Shown piece after piece: positions 27,525 through 34,801 of a stretch of DNA of 45,982 nt (positions are counted from its first letter, which is position 1; every line of letters starts with the position of its first letter). The DNA is from an uncultured Collinsella sp. (lineage in GTDB: Bacteria > Actinomycetota > Coriobacteriia > Coriobacteriales > Coriobacteriaceae). The stretch lies in the NCBI GenBank assembly GCA_934650975.1, contig CAKUFW010000010.1, forward strand, positions 1-45,982, given 5' to 3'. Below the pieces are notes generated by a model. It saw only the letters and a list, made by a program, of their open reading frames with translations, had not been told where the DNA came from and did no database searches. The translations under genes and the position numbers were made by a program.

Positions 27525-28082
27525 ATGGTGATTCATACTGAGCGTTTGACGCTTCGCCCGTGGCGCGAGACGGATGCGGCGAGCCTGTTTACATATGCGA
27601 GCGATCCAGAGGTGGGCCCGGCTGCCGGCTGGCCACCCCATCGAAGCATTGAAGAAAGTGGGGAGATCATTCGAACGGTCTTTTCCGCGCCCCACACCTT
27701 TGCCGTGTGTCTGGCCGCGACAGATGAGCCCATGGGCAGCATCGGGCTCATGTCGTCTCGCTGCGAAACAAACCACCAAGGTGACGGTCTCGAACTCGAA
27801 GTGGGGTACTGGATCGCCAGGCCGTTCTGGGGCCGAGGCTTTGCTCCCGAAGCCGTGCGAGCGATGCAGCGCTATGCGTTCGAAACGCTTGGCTGCAAGG
27901 CACTCTGGTGCGGATACTACGAGGGCAACAACAAGTCGTTGCGTGTGCAGCAAAAATGTGGGTTCGCACCGCACCACGTTGAGCGTGACGTTCCCTGCGA
28001 GCTTATGGGCGATGTGCGTACCGAGTACTTTACGTATTTGACCTGCGAAGACTGGCACAGACAGGCAGAAGGGGAGCGATGA
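27525..28082 (+). CDS. RimJ/RimL-type GNAT acetyltransferase
   Basis: A 185-residue acetyltransferase of the RimJ/RimL type. It starts TERLTLRPWRETDAASLFTY, has ELEVGYWIARPFWGRGFAPEA with the acetyl-CoA pyrophosphate loop, and ends with the neighbour motif NNKSLRVQQKCGFAPHH. Enzymes of this group acetylate N-termini of ribosomal proteins or small molecules including antibiotics; the substrate is unknown here. ATG 27525 follows TAAGAGGG. Its stop overlaps the UvrA-like start (ATGA at 28079-28082), so the two proteins are translationally coupled and probably act in one process. Confidence 0.92.
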   Translation: MVIHTERLTLRPWRETDAASLFTYASDPEVGPAAGWPPHRSIEESGEIIRTVFSAPHTFAVCLAATDEPMGSIGLMSSRCETNHQGDGLELEVGYWIARPFWGRGFAPEAVRAMQRYAFETLGCKALWCGYYEGNNKSLRVQQKCGFAPHHVERDVPCELMGDVRTEYFTYLTCEDWHRQAEGER

Positions 28083-30571
28083 GGGTGTCGCAACAGCCGA
28101 ACGCTATCGAAGTGCGGGGCGCACGCGTCCATAATCTCAAGGACATCGATATCGACATTCCGCTGGGAAAGCTCGTGGGCATTGCCGGCGTGTCGGGGTC
28201 GGGCAAGAGCTCGCTGGCGCTGGGGGTTCTTTATGCCGAGGGCTCGCGCCGTTACCTGGAGGCGCTCAGCACCTATACCCGCCGTCGCCTAACGCAGGCA
28301 GAACATGCCCAGGTGGACGAGGTGCTGCACGTGCCGGCGGCGCTCGCACTACACCAGCGTCCGAGCGTTCCAGGCGTACGCTCGACCTTTGGCACCATGA
28401 CCGAGCTCAACAACAGCCTGCGCCTGCTCTTTAGCCGTTGCGCCCATCACGTGTGTCCGCACTGCGGAGTGCGCGTGGAGCCGAGCCTCAATGTGGCGGC
28501 CGGTCTGTCACTTGTGTGTCCGTCATGCGGCCGCGAGTTCTACGCGCCGAGTGCCGAGGATCTTGCCTTTAACAGCGGCGGTGCGTGCCCGACCTGCGGC
28601 GGCACCGGCGTTATGCGCGAGGTGGACGAGGCGAGCCTGGTGCCCGACGAGTCAAAGACCATCAACGAAGGCGCGGTGCTTCCTTGGGGTACGCTCATGT
28701 GGGACCTGATGAAGCAGGTGGCCGGCGAGATGGGCGTGCGCACCAACGTGCCGTTTAACAAGCTCACGGCACATGAGCGCGATATCGTGTTTCATGGCCC
28801 TGCCGTCAAGAAGCATATCCTCTACGTGCCCAAAAACGGCGAGGGCGCCACGCCGCTCGACTTTACCTACTACAACGCCGTCTATACCGTCGAGAATGCG
28901 CTTGCCAAGGTCAAGGACGACAAGGGCCTCAAACGTGTTGCGCGCTTTTTGCGCGAGGGGCCGTGCCGTGATTGCGGCGGCACGCGGCTTTCCGAGGCGG
29001 CGCGTCAGCCCCAGGTACGCGGTATCAATCTGGCACAGGCGGCAGCTATGACGCTGGGCGAGGCGATCGAATGGGTACGTGGCGTGCCCGCGTCGTTGCC
29101 GGGCGAGATGCAGCCCATAGCAGCGGACATCTGTGATTCGTTCTTGAGCACGGCTCGTCGCCTGGTCGACCTGGGGCTTGACTATCTTTCGCTCGATCGC
29201 GCCGGCGCCACGCTCTCTACGGGCGAGCGTCAGCGTGTGCAGCTCGCCCGCGTGGTGCGTAATCGCTCGACGGGTGTGCTCTATGTGCTGGACGAGCCCT
29301 CGATTGGCTTGCATCCGGCAAATGTCGACGGCCTGGTAGGAGTGATGCGCGATCTGGTTGGCGACGGCAACACCGTGGTTGTTGTCGACCACGATACGCG
29401 CGTACTGGCAGAAGCCGACTATCTGGTCGAGATGGGCCCCGTCGCCGGAGCGGGCGGCGGCAACGTCATCGCTGCCGGTACGGTAGGCGAGGTCGAGCAA
29501 TCGCAGGGCAGCCGAATCGCACCGTTCTTGCGCTCGGACCCCAAGCGCTTGCGTCCGCAGATAGCTGACGACGAGATGTTCGACCAAGGTCATATCCGTA
29601 TGGCGACCGATGCCATCCATACCGTCAAGCCGCTCGAGGTCGATATTCCCCGTGGTCGTCTTGTCGCGGTTACGGGTGTTTCGGGCTCGGGCAAGACGAC
29701 GCTGGTACTCGAGACACTCATCCCCGCTCTCAAGGCGCAGGCCGCGGGTGAGCGCCTGCCAAGCCATGTGCGCTGGGTGGATGCCGAGGGCATTGCGCGC
29801 GCCAACCTCATCGACGCCACACCCATCGGCGCCAACGTGCGCTCGACGGTGGCAACCTATGCCGATATTCATGACGAGCTGCGCCGCGCCTTCGCCCGCA
29901 CGCCCGAGGCTAAGGCAGCCGGCTACAAAGCGGGCGCCTTTAGCTACAACACTGGTGCCTTGCGCTGCCCCACGTGCGATGGCACGGGTTCCATATCGCT
30001 TGACGTGCAGTTTCTGCCCGATGTCGAGATCGTCTGCCCGACATGCCGCGGCTCGCGCTACGCCGAGGCCGCCTCACATATCCATCGCGAGGGCAAGGAC
30101 GGTAGTCTGCTTACGCTGCCGCAGCTCATGGACATGAGTGTGGACGAGGCCCTCGATGCCACGGTGGGACTCAAGAAAGTTCAGGCGCGCCTGCAGACCT
30201 TGCACGACCTAGGCTTGGGCTACCTGACACTCGGCGAGCCCACGCCGGCGCTCTCGGGCGGCGAGGCACAGCGCCTTAAGCTCGCGAGCGAGATGGGTCG
30301 CGTGCAGGACGATGCCGTCTTCGTGTTCGATGAGCCCACGATCGGCCTGCATCCGCTCGATGTTCAGGTCCTGCTGGCTGTGTTTGACGGCCTGGTTGCC
30401 AAGGGCGCCACGGTCATCGTAATCGAGCACGACCTCGATCTCATCCGTAATGCCGACTACGTGATCGATATGGGCCCCGGTGGCGGCGACGCCGGCGGGC
30501 AAATCGTCTGCGCCGGCACACCGGGCGATATCGCAGCTTGCTCCAAGAGCATCACCGGCCGCTACCTATAA
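28079..30571 (+). CDS. UvrA-like protein (short, UvrA2/DrrC type)
   Basis: An 830-residue protein with two UvrA-type ABC ATPase halves. Walker A motifs are GVSGSGKSSL (about 39) and GVSGSGKTTL (about 533); signatures are LSTGERQRV in the first half and LSGGEAQRL in the second. Four CxxC pairs mark the zinc modules. It is about 110-120 residues shorter than standard UvrA, consistent with the UvrA2/DrrC group, in which the UvrB-binding insertion is missing. Members are linked to tolerance of DNA-binding drugs rather than general excision repair. The Thr in the first signature is a deviation from LSGGE. It is coupled to the GNAT gene and ends at a palindromic repeat. Confidence 0.9.
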   Translation: MRVSQQPNAIEVRGARVHNLKDIDIDIPLGKLVGIAGVSGSGKSSLALGVLYAEGSRRYLEALSTYTRRRLTQAEHAQVDEVLHVPAALALHQRPSVPGVRSTFGTMTELNNSLRLLFSRCAHHVCPHCGVRVEPSLNVAAGLSLVCPSCGREFYAPSAEDLAFNSGGACPTCGGTGVMREVDEASLVPDESKTINEGAVLPWGTLMWDLMKQVAGEMGVRTNVPFNKLTAHERDIVFHGPAVKKHILYVPKNGEGATPLDFTYYNAVYTVENALAKVKDDKGLKRVARFLREGPCRDCGGTRLSEAARQPQVRGINLAQAAAMTLGEAIEWVRGVPASLPGEMQPIAADICDSFLSTARRLVDLGLDYLSLDRAGATLSTGERQRVQLARVVRNRSTGVLYVLDEPSIGLHPANVDGLVGVMRDLVGDGNTVVVVDHDTRVLAEADYLVEMGPVAGAGGGNVIAAGTVGEVEQSQGSRIAPFLRSDPKRLRPQIADDEMFDQGHIRMATDAIHTVKPLEVDIPRGRLVAVTGVSGSGKTTLVLETLIPALKAQAAGERLPSHVRWVDAEGIARANLIDATPIGANVRSTVATYADIHDELRRAFARTPEAKAAGYKAGAFSYNTGALRCPTCDGTGSISLDVQFLPDVEIVCPTCRGSRYAEAASHIHREGKDGSLLTLPQLMDMSVDEALDATVGLKKVQARLQTLHDLGLGYLTLGEPTPALSGGEAQRLKLASEMGRVQDDAVFVFDEPTIGLHPLDVQVLLAVFDGLVAKGATVIVIEHDLDLIRNADYVIDMGPGGGDAGGQIVCAGTPGDIAACSKSITGRYL

Positions 30572-30575
30572 GCGA

Positions 30576-30606
30576 ATGTGACAAAGGGACTGTCCCTTTG
30601 TCACAT
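30576..30606. repeat. 31-bp palindrome, GTGACAAAGGGA family (copy 1)
   Basis: ATGTGACAAAGGGAC and its exact complement flank a single central T, giving 15-bp arms. It starts five bases after the UvrA-like stop and ends six bases before the convergent ATPase stop, so it may also act as a bidirectional terminator. The second copy is at 31807-31838, on the other side of the ATPase gene. Confidence 0.95.
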
Positions 30607-30612
30607 CGGCGT

Positions 30613-31713
30613 CTATTTAACGCATTGAGCAGCAAGATAGTCGCGGAAGAATGGCAATTCAAAGGCGACGACCCCTCGTCCGCGTTCTCCAATGATGCCG
30701 GCATCTATCATGCGGCGTCGGTAGCGGGAGACCTGCTGAGGCGAACGCTTAAGGCGCTCGACAAGGTCAGCGGTGGTGGACTCTTCCTCGTCATCGAGCA
30801 TGGCGATGAGGAATCGCTTGTCCTCTGCAGTGAGTTCCCGATAGGTTGCCGCGAGGATTCGGTCGTCCATCTCGTCGCGCGCTATTTTGATTCCCAGGTC
30901 AAAGTCGCGTGACGAGATTTCCTTCGAATCGCTTGTGAGATCCCAGGCACGGTAGCCTACGAGTTGCAATAGGAAGGGAAAACCAGAGATCGAGCGAACG
31001 GCTCTATCGATTCCCTCAGCATCTGCCAGGCGATCGTTTTCCTGGATCGTGCGAATCAAGGCCTCGCGTACGTCATAGTCGGCAATGCGACCCAGATGAT
31101 ATTGTTGGGCGCGGCGAAGGAACGAGACTGTCTTGTGGTTCAGCAACGTCGAGACGTTGTTGGGAAGTCCCGCCATGAGCAGGGCGACGCGTTTCCCATC
31201 GGTCACAAAGTGCTGATACGTCGCTGCGAGCTGAATCATCTCGTCGAGTGTCGGGTCTACCTCGTCAACCGTGACGAGCAGACCGGTGCCCGCTTCGTTG
31301 AGCTGGTCGATGATGTCGCTCATGCGATAACGCCAGGTCGAGACCTCATGGGCGTGATTGACCTCGATGCTGCCGAGAGGCGCGATGCCAAGACCGGTAA
31401 TTTCAAAATCGGTCGGAAGATCAATGAGATGAGCCGCTGCCCGTTTTGCTCCGAGTTCAATTTCCTCAAGCATTCCTGGAAGCGCGGTTGTCTTTACGGC
31501 AACCCAGCCATGGGATTCGGCCCTCGTCGCGAGTGCCGACATAAGAGCAGTCTTGCCGGTTCCGCTCGCCCCTGAGAAGATGGAGGTCAATTCCGGGCGT
31601 CCGTGCCGGCTCAAGAAGGCGCGGTCCAGATCGCGGATAATCTGCTGTCTTCCGGCAAGATGTGCGGGAACCTCGCCAAAGCTAGGGGTAAACGGGTTTT
31701 CGAGATACTCCAC
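30613..31713 (-). CDS. AAA-family ATPase with C-terminal winged helix
   Basis: A 366-residue protein. Walker A is GASGTGKT (48-55), Walker B LLVTVDEVD (145-153); the region VALLMAGLPNNVS holds a likely sensor 1, and FPFLLQLVGYRAWDL resembles an STAND/Orc-like lid. The C-terminus (STTADLVERLKRSPQQVSRYRRRMIDAG, quoted in part) is a winged helix, suggesting DNA binding. The start is GTG 31713, with AAGGAGG five bases upstream. It is a single gene bracketed by two copies of one palindrome family. The promoter region is unusually AT-rich with phased TTAA. Related AAA_16 proteins include mobile-element and origin-type ATPases; its own function is unknown. Confidence 0.85.
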   Translation of the reverse strand: MEYLENPFTPSFGEVPAHLAGRQQIIRDLDRAFLSRHGRPELTSIFSGASGTGKTALMSALATRAESHGWVAVKTTALPGMLEEIELGAKRAAAHLIDLPTDFEITGLGIAPLGSIEVNHAHEVSTWRYRMSDIIDQLNEAGTGLLVTVDEVDPTLDEMIQLAATYQHFVTDGKRVALLMAGLPNNVSTLLNHKTVSFLRRAQQYHLGRIADYDVREALIRTIQENDRLADAEGIDRAVRSISGFPFLLQLVGYRAWDLTSDSKEISSRDFDLGIKIARDEMDDRILAATYRELTAEDKRFLIAMLDDEEESTTADLVERLKRSPQQVSRYRRRMIDAGIIGERGRGVVAFELPFFRDYLAAQCVK

Positions 31714-31737
31714 AATGCCCTCCTTCCGCACCGCCGA

Positions 31738-31791
31738 TTAACTTTATTTTATTCTAGTTAATTTCAGTTAAAAGTGATTAATTCTATTTAA
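31738..31791 (-). promoter_or_regulatory. 10-bp-phased TTAA array upstream of the AAA ATPase
   Basis: TTAA occurs at 31738, 31758, 31768, 31778 and 31788, each on the same 10-bp phase, with TTTA at the sixth phase position 31748. Outer heptamers TAGTTAA (31755-31761) and TTAACTA (31788-31794) are inverted. The segment is markedly A/T-rich in GC-rich surroundings and contains the only plausible promoter for the ATPase. Phasing close to one helical turn fits intrinsic curvature or cooperative protein binding. Confidence 0.6.
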
Positions 31792-31806
31792 CTAAACGGT
31801 GGTCGA

Positions 31807-31838
31807 ATGTGACAAAGGGAACGCCCCCTTTGTCACAT
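31807..31838. repeat. 32-bp palindrome, GTGACAAAGGGA family (copy 2)
   Basis: ATGTGACAAAGGG and CCCTTTGTCACAT flank AACGCC. It matches copy 1 in both arms but has a six-base centre instead of T. The trmL stop codon TGA and its last Met codon lie inside the right arm. Confidence 0.95.
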
Positions 31839-32432
31839 GCCGGCGAAGCCTGTTTGGCGCAGGGCCTCGTAGAGGACGATGGCGGCGCTGTTGGAGAGGT
31901 TGAGGGCGCTGATGCGGTAGTCGTCGGGGTTGACGAAGTTGCCGCAGATGTCCTGCTGCAGGATGGCCTCGTGGCTGTCTTCGGCATGCCCCAGCGACTC
32001 TTCGTGGGCTTCCCAGGCATCGGCGTTCTCGAGTGAGTCGCAATCGCGTAGCATAGGGATGCGCTCGCAGCGCTCGGGCGCCGCGGCGAGCAGTGGCTCG
32101 GGAATGCCCGAGCTCTCGCTGCCAAAGACCAGGAAGTCACCGTCGCGATAGGTGCTTTGCGCATAAGTGCGACGCGCCTTTTTGGTCAGCAGATGCAGAC
32201 GCCCGTCGGCGGGGGAGAGGCCGTTGCGCGCAAGGAAATCCTCCCAGCCTGCATACGTTGTCACGTCCAAGTTTTGCCAGTAGCCCAGGCCGGCGCGGCG
32301 CACCGTCTTGTCGTCGAGCGAAAAGCCCAGCGGCTCCACCAGATGCAGGCGGGTGCCGGTGACCACGCAGGTGCGACCGATGTTGCCCGTATTTGCGGGA
32401 ATCTCGGGCGCGTACAGCACGATATTGAACAT
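31833..32432 (-). CDS. trmL: tRNA (cytidine/uridine-34-2'-O)-methyltransferase, TrmL type, with insertion
   Basis: A SPOUT-fold methyltransferase that modifies the ribose of the wobble base in tRNA-Leu. Family motifs are APEIPANTGNIGRTC near the N-terminus, TVRRAGLGYW, FGSESSGIPEPLL and LNLSNSAAIVLYEALRQ at the knot. The protein is 199 residues against the usual 150-160; the difference is an insertion at about residues 129-173, between IPM and the LNLSN motif, which is the loop near the SAM-binding knot. The start is ATG 32432 after AAGGAGATTC. The final Met codon and stop lie inside a palindromic repeat. A hairpin upstream separates it from the CobW gene. Confidence 0.9.
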   Translation of the reverse strand: MFNIVLYAPEIPANTGNIGRTCVVTGTRLHLVEPLGFSLDDKTVRRAGLGYWQNLDVTTYAGWEDFLARNGLSPADGRLHLLTKKARRTYAQSTYRDGDFLVFGSESSGIPEPLLAAAPERCERIPMLRDCDSLENADAWEAHEESLGHAEDSHEAILQQDICGNFVNPDDYRISALNLSNSAAIVLYEALRQTGFAGM

Positions 32433-32455
32433 GAATCTCCTTGGCTCAGAACGAA

Positions 32456-32494
32456 AAACCACCACGAAGGGGACAGGCACCTTCGTGGTGGTTT
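32456..32494 (-). terminator. 15-bp palindrome acting as terminator (ACCACCACGAAGG family)
   Basis: AAACCACCACGAAGG (32456-32470) pairs exactly with CCTTCGTGGTGGTTT (32480-32494) around a 9-base loop containing GGACAGG. On the minus strand it is followed by TTTTTCG, so it can terminate the CobW transcript. The GGGGACAGGCACC core resembles the other palindrome families here. Confidence 0.85.
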
Positions 32495-32508
32495 CGCCTC
32501 GATAAAAC

Positions 32509-33639
32509 CTAGGCGCGGTGCCAGTCGGTCAGGCAGGCATCGAGGGCGGCGATGAGCGCGTCCTTGTCCATGTGACGGCCGATGATGCACAGGCTCGTCA
32601 TGCGGTCGCCCGTCTCGTCGTCCCAAATCTGCATGATCTCGGGGTTCTCGTCGATGATCTTCTGCTTCTCGCCCTCGGGCGCAGAATCGACAAACAGACC
32701 GTTCTCCATCAGGCGCATCTGGTGGCCGGCCTGCTCGAACATGTAGCACATGTCCGGATCGCCGGTCTGCCACAGCGGACCCTTGACGCGGATGACCTCG
32801 TCAGGCCACTCCTGCTCAACAAAGTCGGTGAACTTTTGCAGGTCAAACGGCTTGCGGCGCGAGTATACGAATGTTTCGATGTCGTACTCCAGCACCTCAG
32901 GGTCGTCGTGCTCCTCGGGATGCTCCATGGCCTCGATCCAGGCGGCGGAGTTATAGGCGCGCATAAAGTCGAAGCGGTCGGTATCGAGCAACTCCTCCAT
33001 GGGGACCTCGCCGTTTTGAGCCTCGACGATCACCGCGTCCTTCTGCAGGCTGCGCACGATAGCCTTAAGCTCGGCGATCTGCTCGGGCGTGACGGTGTCG
33101 GTCTTGTTGAGGATGAGCGTAGAGCAGAACTCGATCTGCTGGATCAGCAGGCTCTCGATGTCGTCCTCGTCGATATCCTCGGCCAGCAGGTCACGGCCGC
33201 CGTTGAACTCGTCGTACATGCGGGCGCAGTCGACCACGGCAACGATGTTGTCGAGCGCGAGCTTGGGCTCGCCGCCCACCTTGGCCTCGTCGCAGAAGCT
33301 CGAGATGGTGTAGGCGATGGGGATAGGCTCGCAGATGCCCGAGGCCTCGATGATGATGTAGTCGAAGTTGCCCGAATCGGCGATACCCTGCAGCTGGTTG
33401 GCGAGGTCCTCCGAAAGGGTGCAGCAGATGCAGCCGTTGGTAAGGGGGATGAGGTCGTCGGTCTCGGAAAGGCCGCCATCGGCGATAAGGTTGGCGTCGA
33501 CGTTGATCTCGCCGATATCGTTGACGATGACGGCGGCGCGGATGCCGCCGTCGTTGGCGAGGATGTGGTTGAGCAGCGTGGTCTTGCCGGCACCGAGGTA
33601 TCCGGTAAGCATAATGATCTTCACGGGTTTGTTGGGCAT
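32509..33639 (-). CDS. CobW/G3E-family GTP-binding metallochaperone
   Basis: A 376-residue GTPase of the G3E/COG0523 group. Walker A is GYLGAGKT (13-20), the metal site is CxCC (Cys70, Cys72, Cys73 in TNGCICC), the G4 motif is NKTD, and a C-terminal CobW_C domain follows. Acidic stretches (AEDIDEDDIESLL, EHPEEHDDPEVLEYD) are prominent. Members insert zinc, cobalt or nickel into target proteins or respond to zinc limitation. The start ATG 33639 follows AAAGGAGGGC; a slightly longer frame is less likely. No Zur box, cobalamin or urease genes are adjacent, so the metal is not assigned. Confidence 0.9.
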   Translation of the reverse strand: MPNKPVKIIMLTGYLGAGKTTLLNHILANDGGIRAAVIVNDIGEINVDANLIADGGLSETDDLIPLTNGCICCTLSEDLANQLQGIADSGNFDYIIIEASGICEPIPIAYTISSFCDEAKVGGEPKLALDNIVAVVDCARMYDEFNGGRDLLAEDIDEDDIESLLIQQIEFCSTLILNKTDTVTPEQIAELKAIVRSLQKDAVIVEAQNGEVPMEELLDTDRFDFMRAYNSAAWIEAMEHPEEHDDPEVLEYDIETFVYSRRKPFDLQKFTDFVEQEWPDEVIRVKGPLWQTGDPDMCYMFEQAGHQMRLMENGLFVDSAPEGEKQKIIDENPEIMQIWDDETGDRMTSLCIIGRHMDKDALIAALDACLTDWHRA

Positions 33640-33725
33640 GTGCCCTCCTTTGTTAGACATGGCTTACAGTTGAATCATATGCCAAACGCTCGCTCTTATA
33701 CCCACGAGCCGGCAAATAACACAGG

Positions 33726-34064
33726 CTACTCCCAGGCTCCCCATACATCGGGGCAATAGCCGACGGTCGCCTTTTTGCCGTTGCGCACGATGGGCTCGGC
33801 TAGCACCTGCTGATTCTCGAGCAGCTTGTCGAAGCGCTGGCTAGGGGTGAGGTGCTGGATGAGCGCGAGTGTTTCCTCGTCCTTGGCCTTGGGGTTGAGC
33901 AGCTTGTCGATGCCGCCGACCGCCTGCATGACGCTCGTGAGCTCGCCCTTGCTCATCTCCTTTTCTTTAAGGTCGATAAACTGCACCTTGATGCGACGCT
34001 CCTTAAAATAGCGCTGCGCCTTCTTGGTGTCGAAAGACTTCTTGGTGCCAAAAATCTGGATCAT
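33726..34064 (-). CDS. ArsC/Spx-family protein lacking the catalytic cysteine
   Basis: A 112-residue thioredoxin-fold protein similar in pattern to ArsC/YffB/Spx (IFGTKKSFDTKKAQRYFKE, EMSKGELTSVMQAVGG, LAEPIVRNGKKATVGY). In arsenate reductases and Spx the N-terminal loop carries Cys or CxxC after the first strand; here the equivalent position is Ser in GTKKSFDT, so ordinary reductase chemistry is unlikely. The only Cys is near the C-terminus. ATG 34064 is used, and the segment between it and the upstream flavoprotein gene carries a tandem 13-bp duplication. The two genes are same-strand, 31 bases apart, and probably cotranscribed. Confidence 0.75.
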   Translation of the reverse strand: MIQIFGTKKSFDTKKAQRYFKERRIKVQFIDLKEKEMSKGELTSVMQAVGGIDKLLNPKAKDEETLALIQHLTPSQRFDKLLENQQVLAEPIVRNGKKATVGYCPDVWGAWE

Positions 34065-34067
34065 TGT

Positions 34068-34097
34068 GTTCCGCCGTTCTCGTAGTTCCGCCGTTCT
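34068..34097. repeat. 13-bp direct repeat GTTCCGCCGTTCT
   Basis: The same 13 bases occur at 34068-34080 and 34085-34097 (17-bp period), covering the ribosome-binding region of the ArsC-like gene and the last codons of the flavoprotein gene. Confidence 0.85.
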
Positions 34098-34719
34098 ACC
34101 TGATGAAGTTGGTCCTGGCGCGATCGGCCTCGGGGGCTTCGATGCCGGCGGCCTTGCCTGCCTCGATGCAGCGCAGGAGCCAGGCCATGTTTTTGCCGAT
34201 ATTGCGCATGGTGGCCAGTCCCTCGGCGTCCTGGGCGGCCTCGCCCGGCATGGAACCAAAGACGTTGTTCCAGTACGTGGAGGCGACCACGGGCATCTGG
34301 TTGATGGTGAAGTACTTGTTGAGTACGTCGAAGGTGGTCGACGTGCCGCCGCGGCGGGCAACGGCGACAGCGGCGCCGGGCTTGTGTGCAAAGGCTTTGC
34401 CGCCGGCATAGAACGCGCGGTCGAGGGCCGAGAGGATGCGTCCGCTGGGATGCGCGTAGTAGACGGGCGAGCCAAAGACAAAGCCGTCTGCCTGCTCGGC
34501 GGCGGCAATCAGCTCGTTGACCACGTCGTCGTCAAAGGTGCAGCGGCAATCGAGCTTGCCGCACTGGCCGCAGCCGATGCAGTCGCGAATGGGCTTGGCG
34601 CCCAGCTGGAATACCTCGGTATCGATACCCTCGGCATGCAGCTGCTCGGCGACTTCGGCGAGTGCCGTGGCGGTGTTTCCGTTTGCCTTGGGGCTACCGT
34701 TAACTAGAAGAACCTTCAT
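34096..34719 (-). CDS. NAD(P)H-dependent FMN reductase/flavodoxin-like protein with a Cys cluster
   Basis: A 207-residue flavodoxin-fold oxidoreductase. The FMN phosphate loop is NGSPKANGNTATAL, and FGSPVYYAHPSGRI forms the flavin ring loop. A cluster CIGCGQCGKLDCRC (Cys47, 50, 53, 58, 60) resembles the compact ferredoxin-like site of iron-sulfur flavoproteins, so a 4Fe-4S cluster is possible but the spacing is not canonical. The electron donor and acceptor are unknown. The start ATG 34719 follows AGGGAG. The ArsC-like gene follows it. The protein is cytosolic, with no signal peptide. Confidence 0.88.
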   Translation of the reverse strand: MKVLLVNGSPKANGNTATALAEVAEQLHAEGIDTEVFQLGAKPIRDCIGCGQCGKLDCRCTFDDDVVNELIAAAEQADGFVFGSPVYYAHPSGRILSALDRAFYAGGKAFAHKPGAAVAVARRGGTSTTFDVLNKYFTINQMPVVASTYWNNVFGSMPGEAAQDAEGLATMRNIGKNMAWLLRCIEAGKAAGIEAPEADRARTNFIR

Positions 34720-34801
34720 CACAAACTCCCTCTGCTTTTGATGACTTCTGCAGGGGATTATCTCACGATGAGGCCGACGGCGTGCGCCGCGACATGTGGC
34801 G

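Noticed and set aside
28652..29872. Long open frame opposite the UvrA-like gene (406 codons)
   Set aside because: Antisense shadow of a well-conserved ABC ATPase; no start signal or domain.
32518..33759. Long open frame opposite the CobW gene (413 codons)
   Set aside because: Shadow of the CobW gene in GC-rich DNA: low-complexity Leu/Val/Asp/Gly product, no ribosome site, while the minus strand has clear family motifs.
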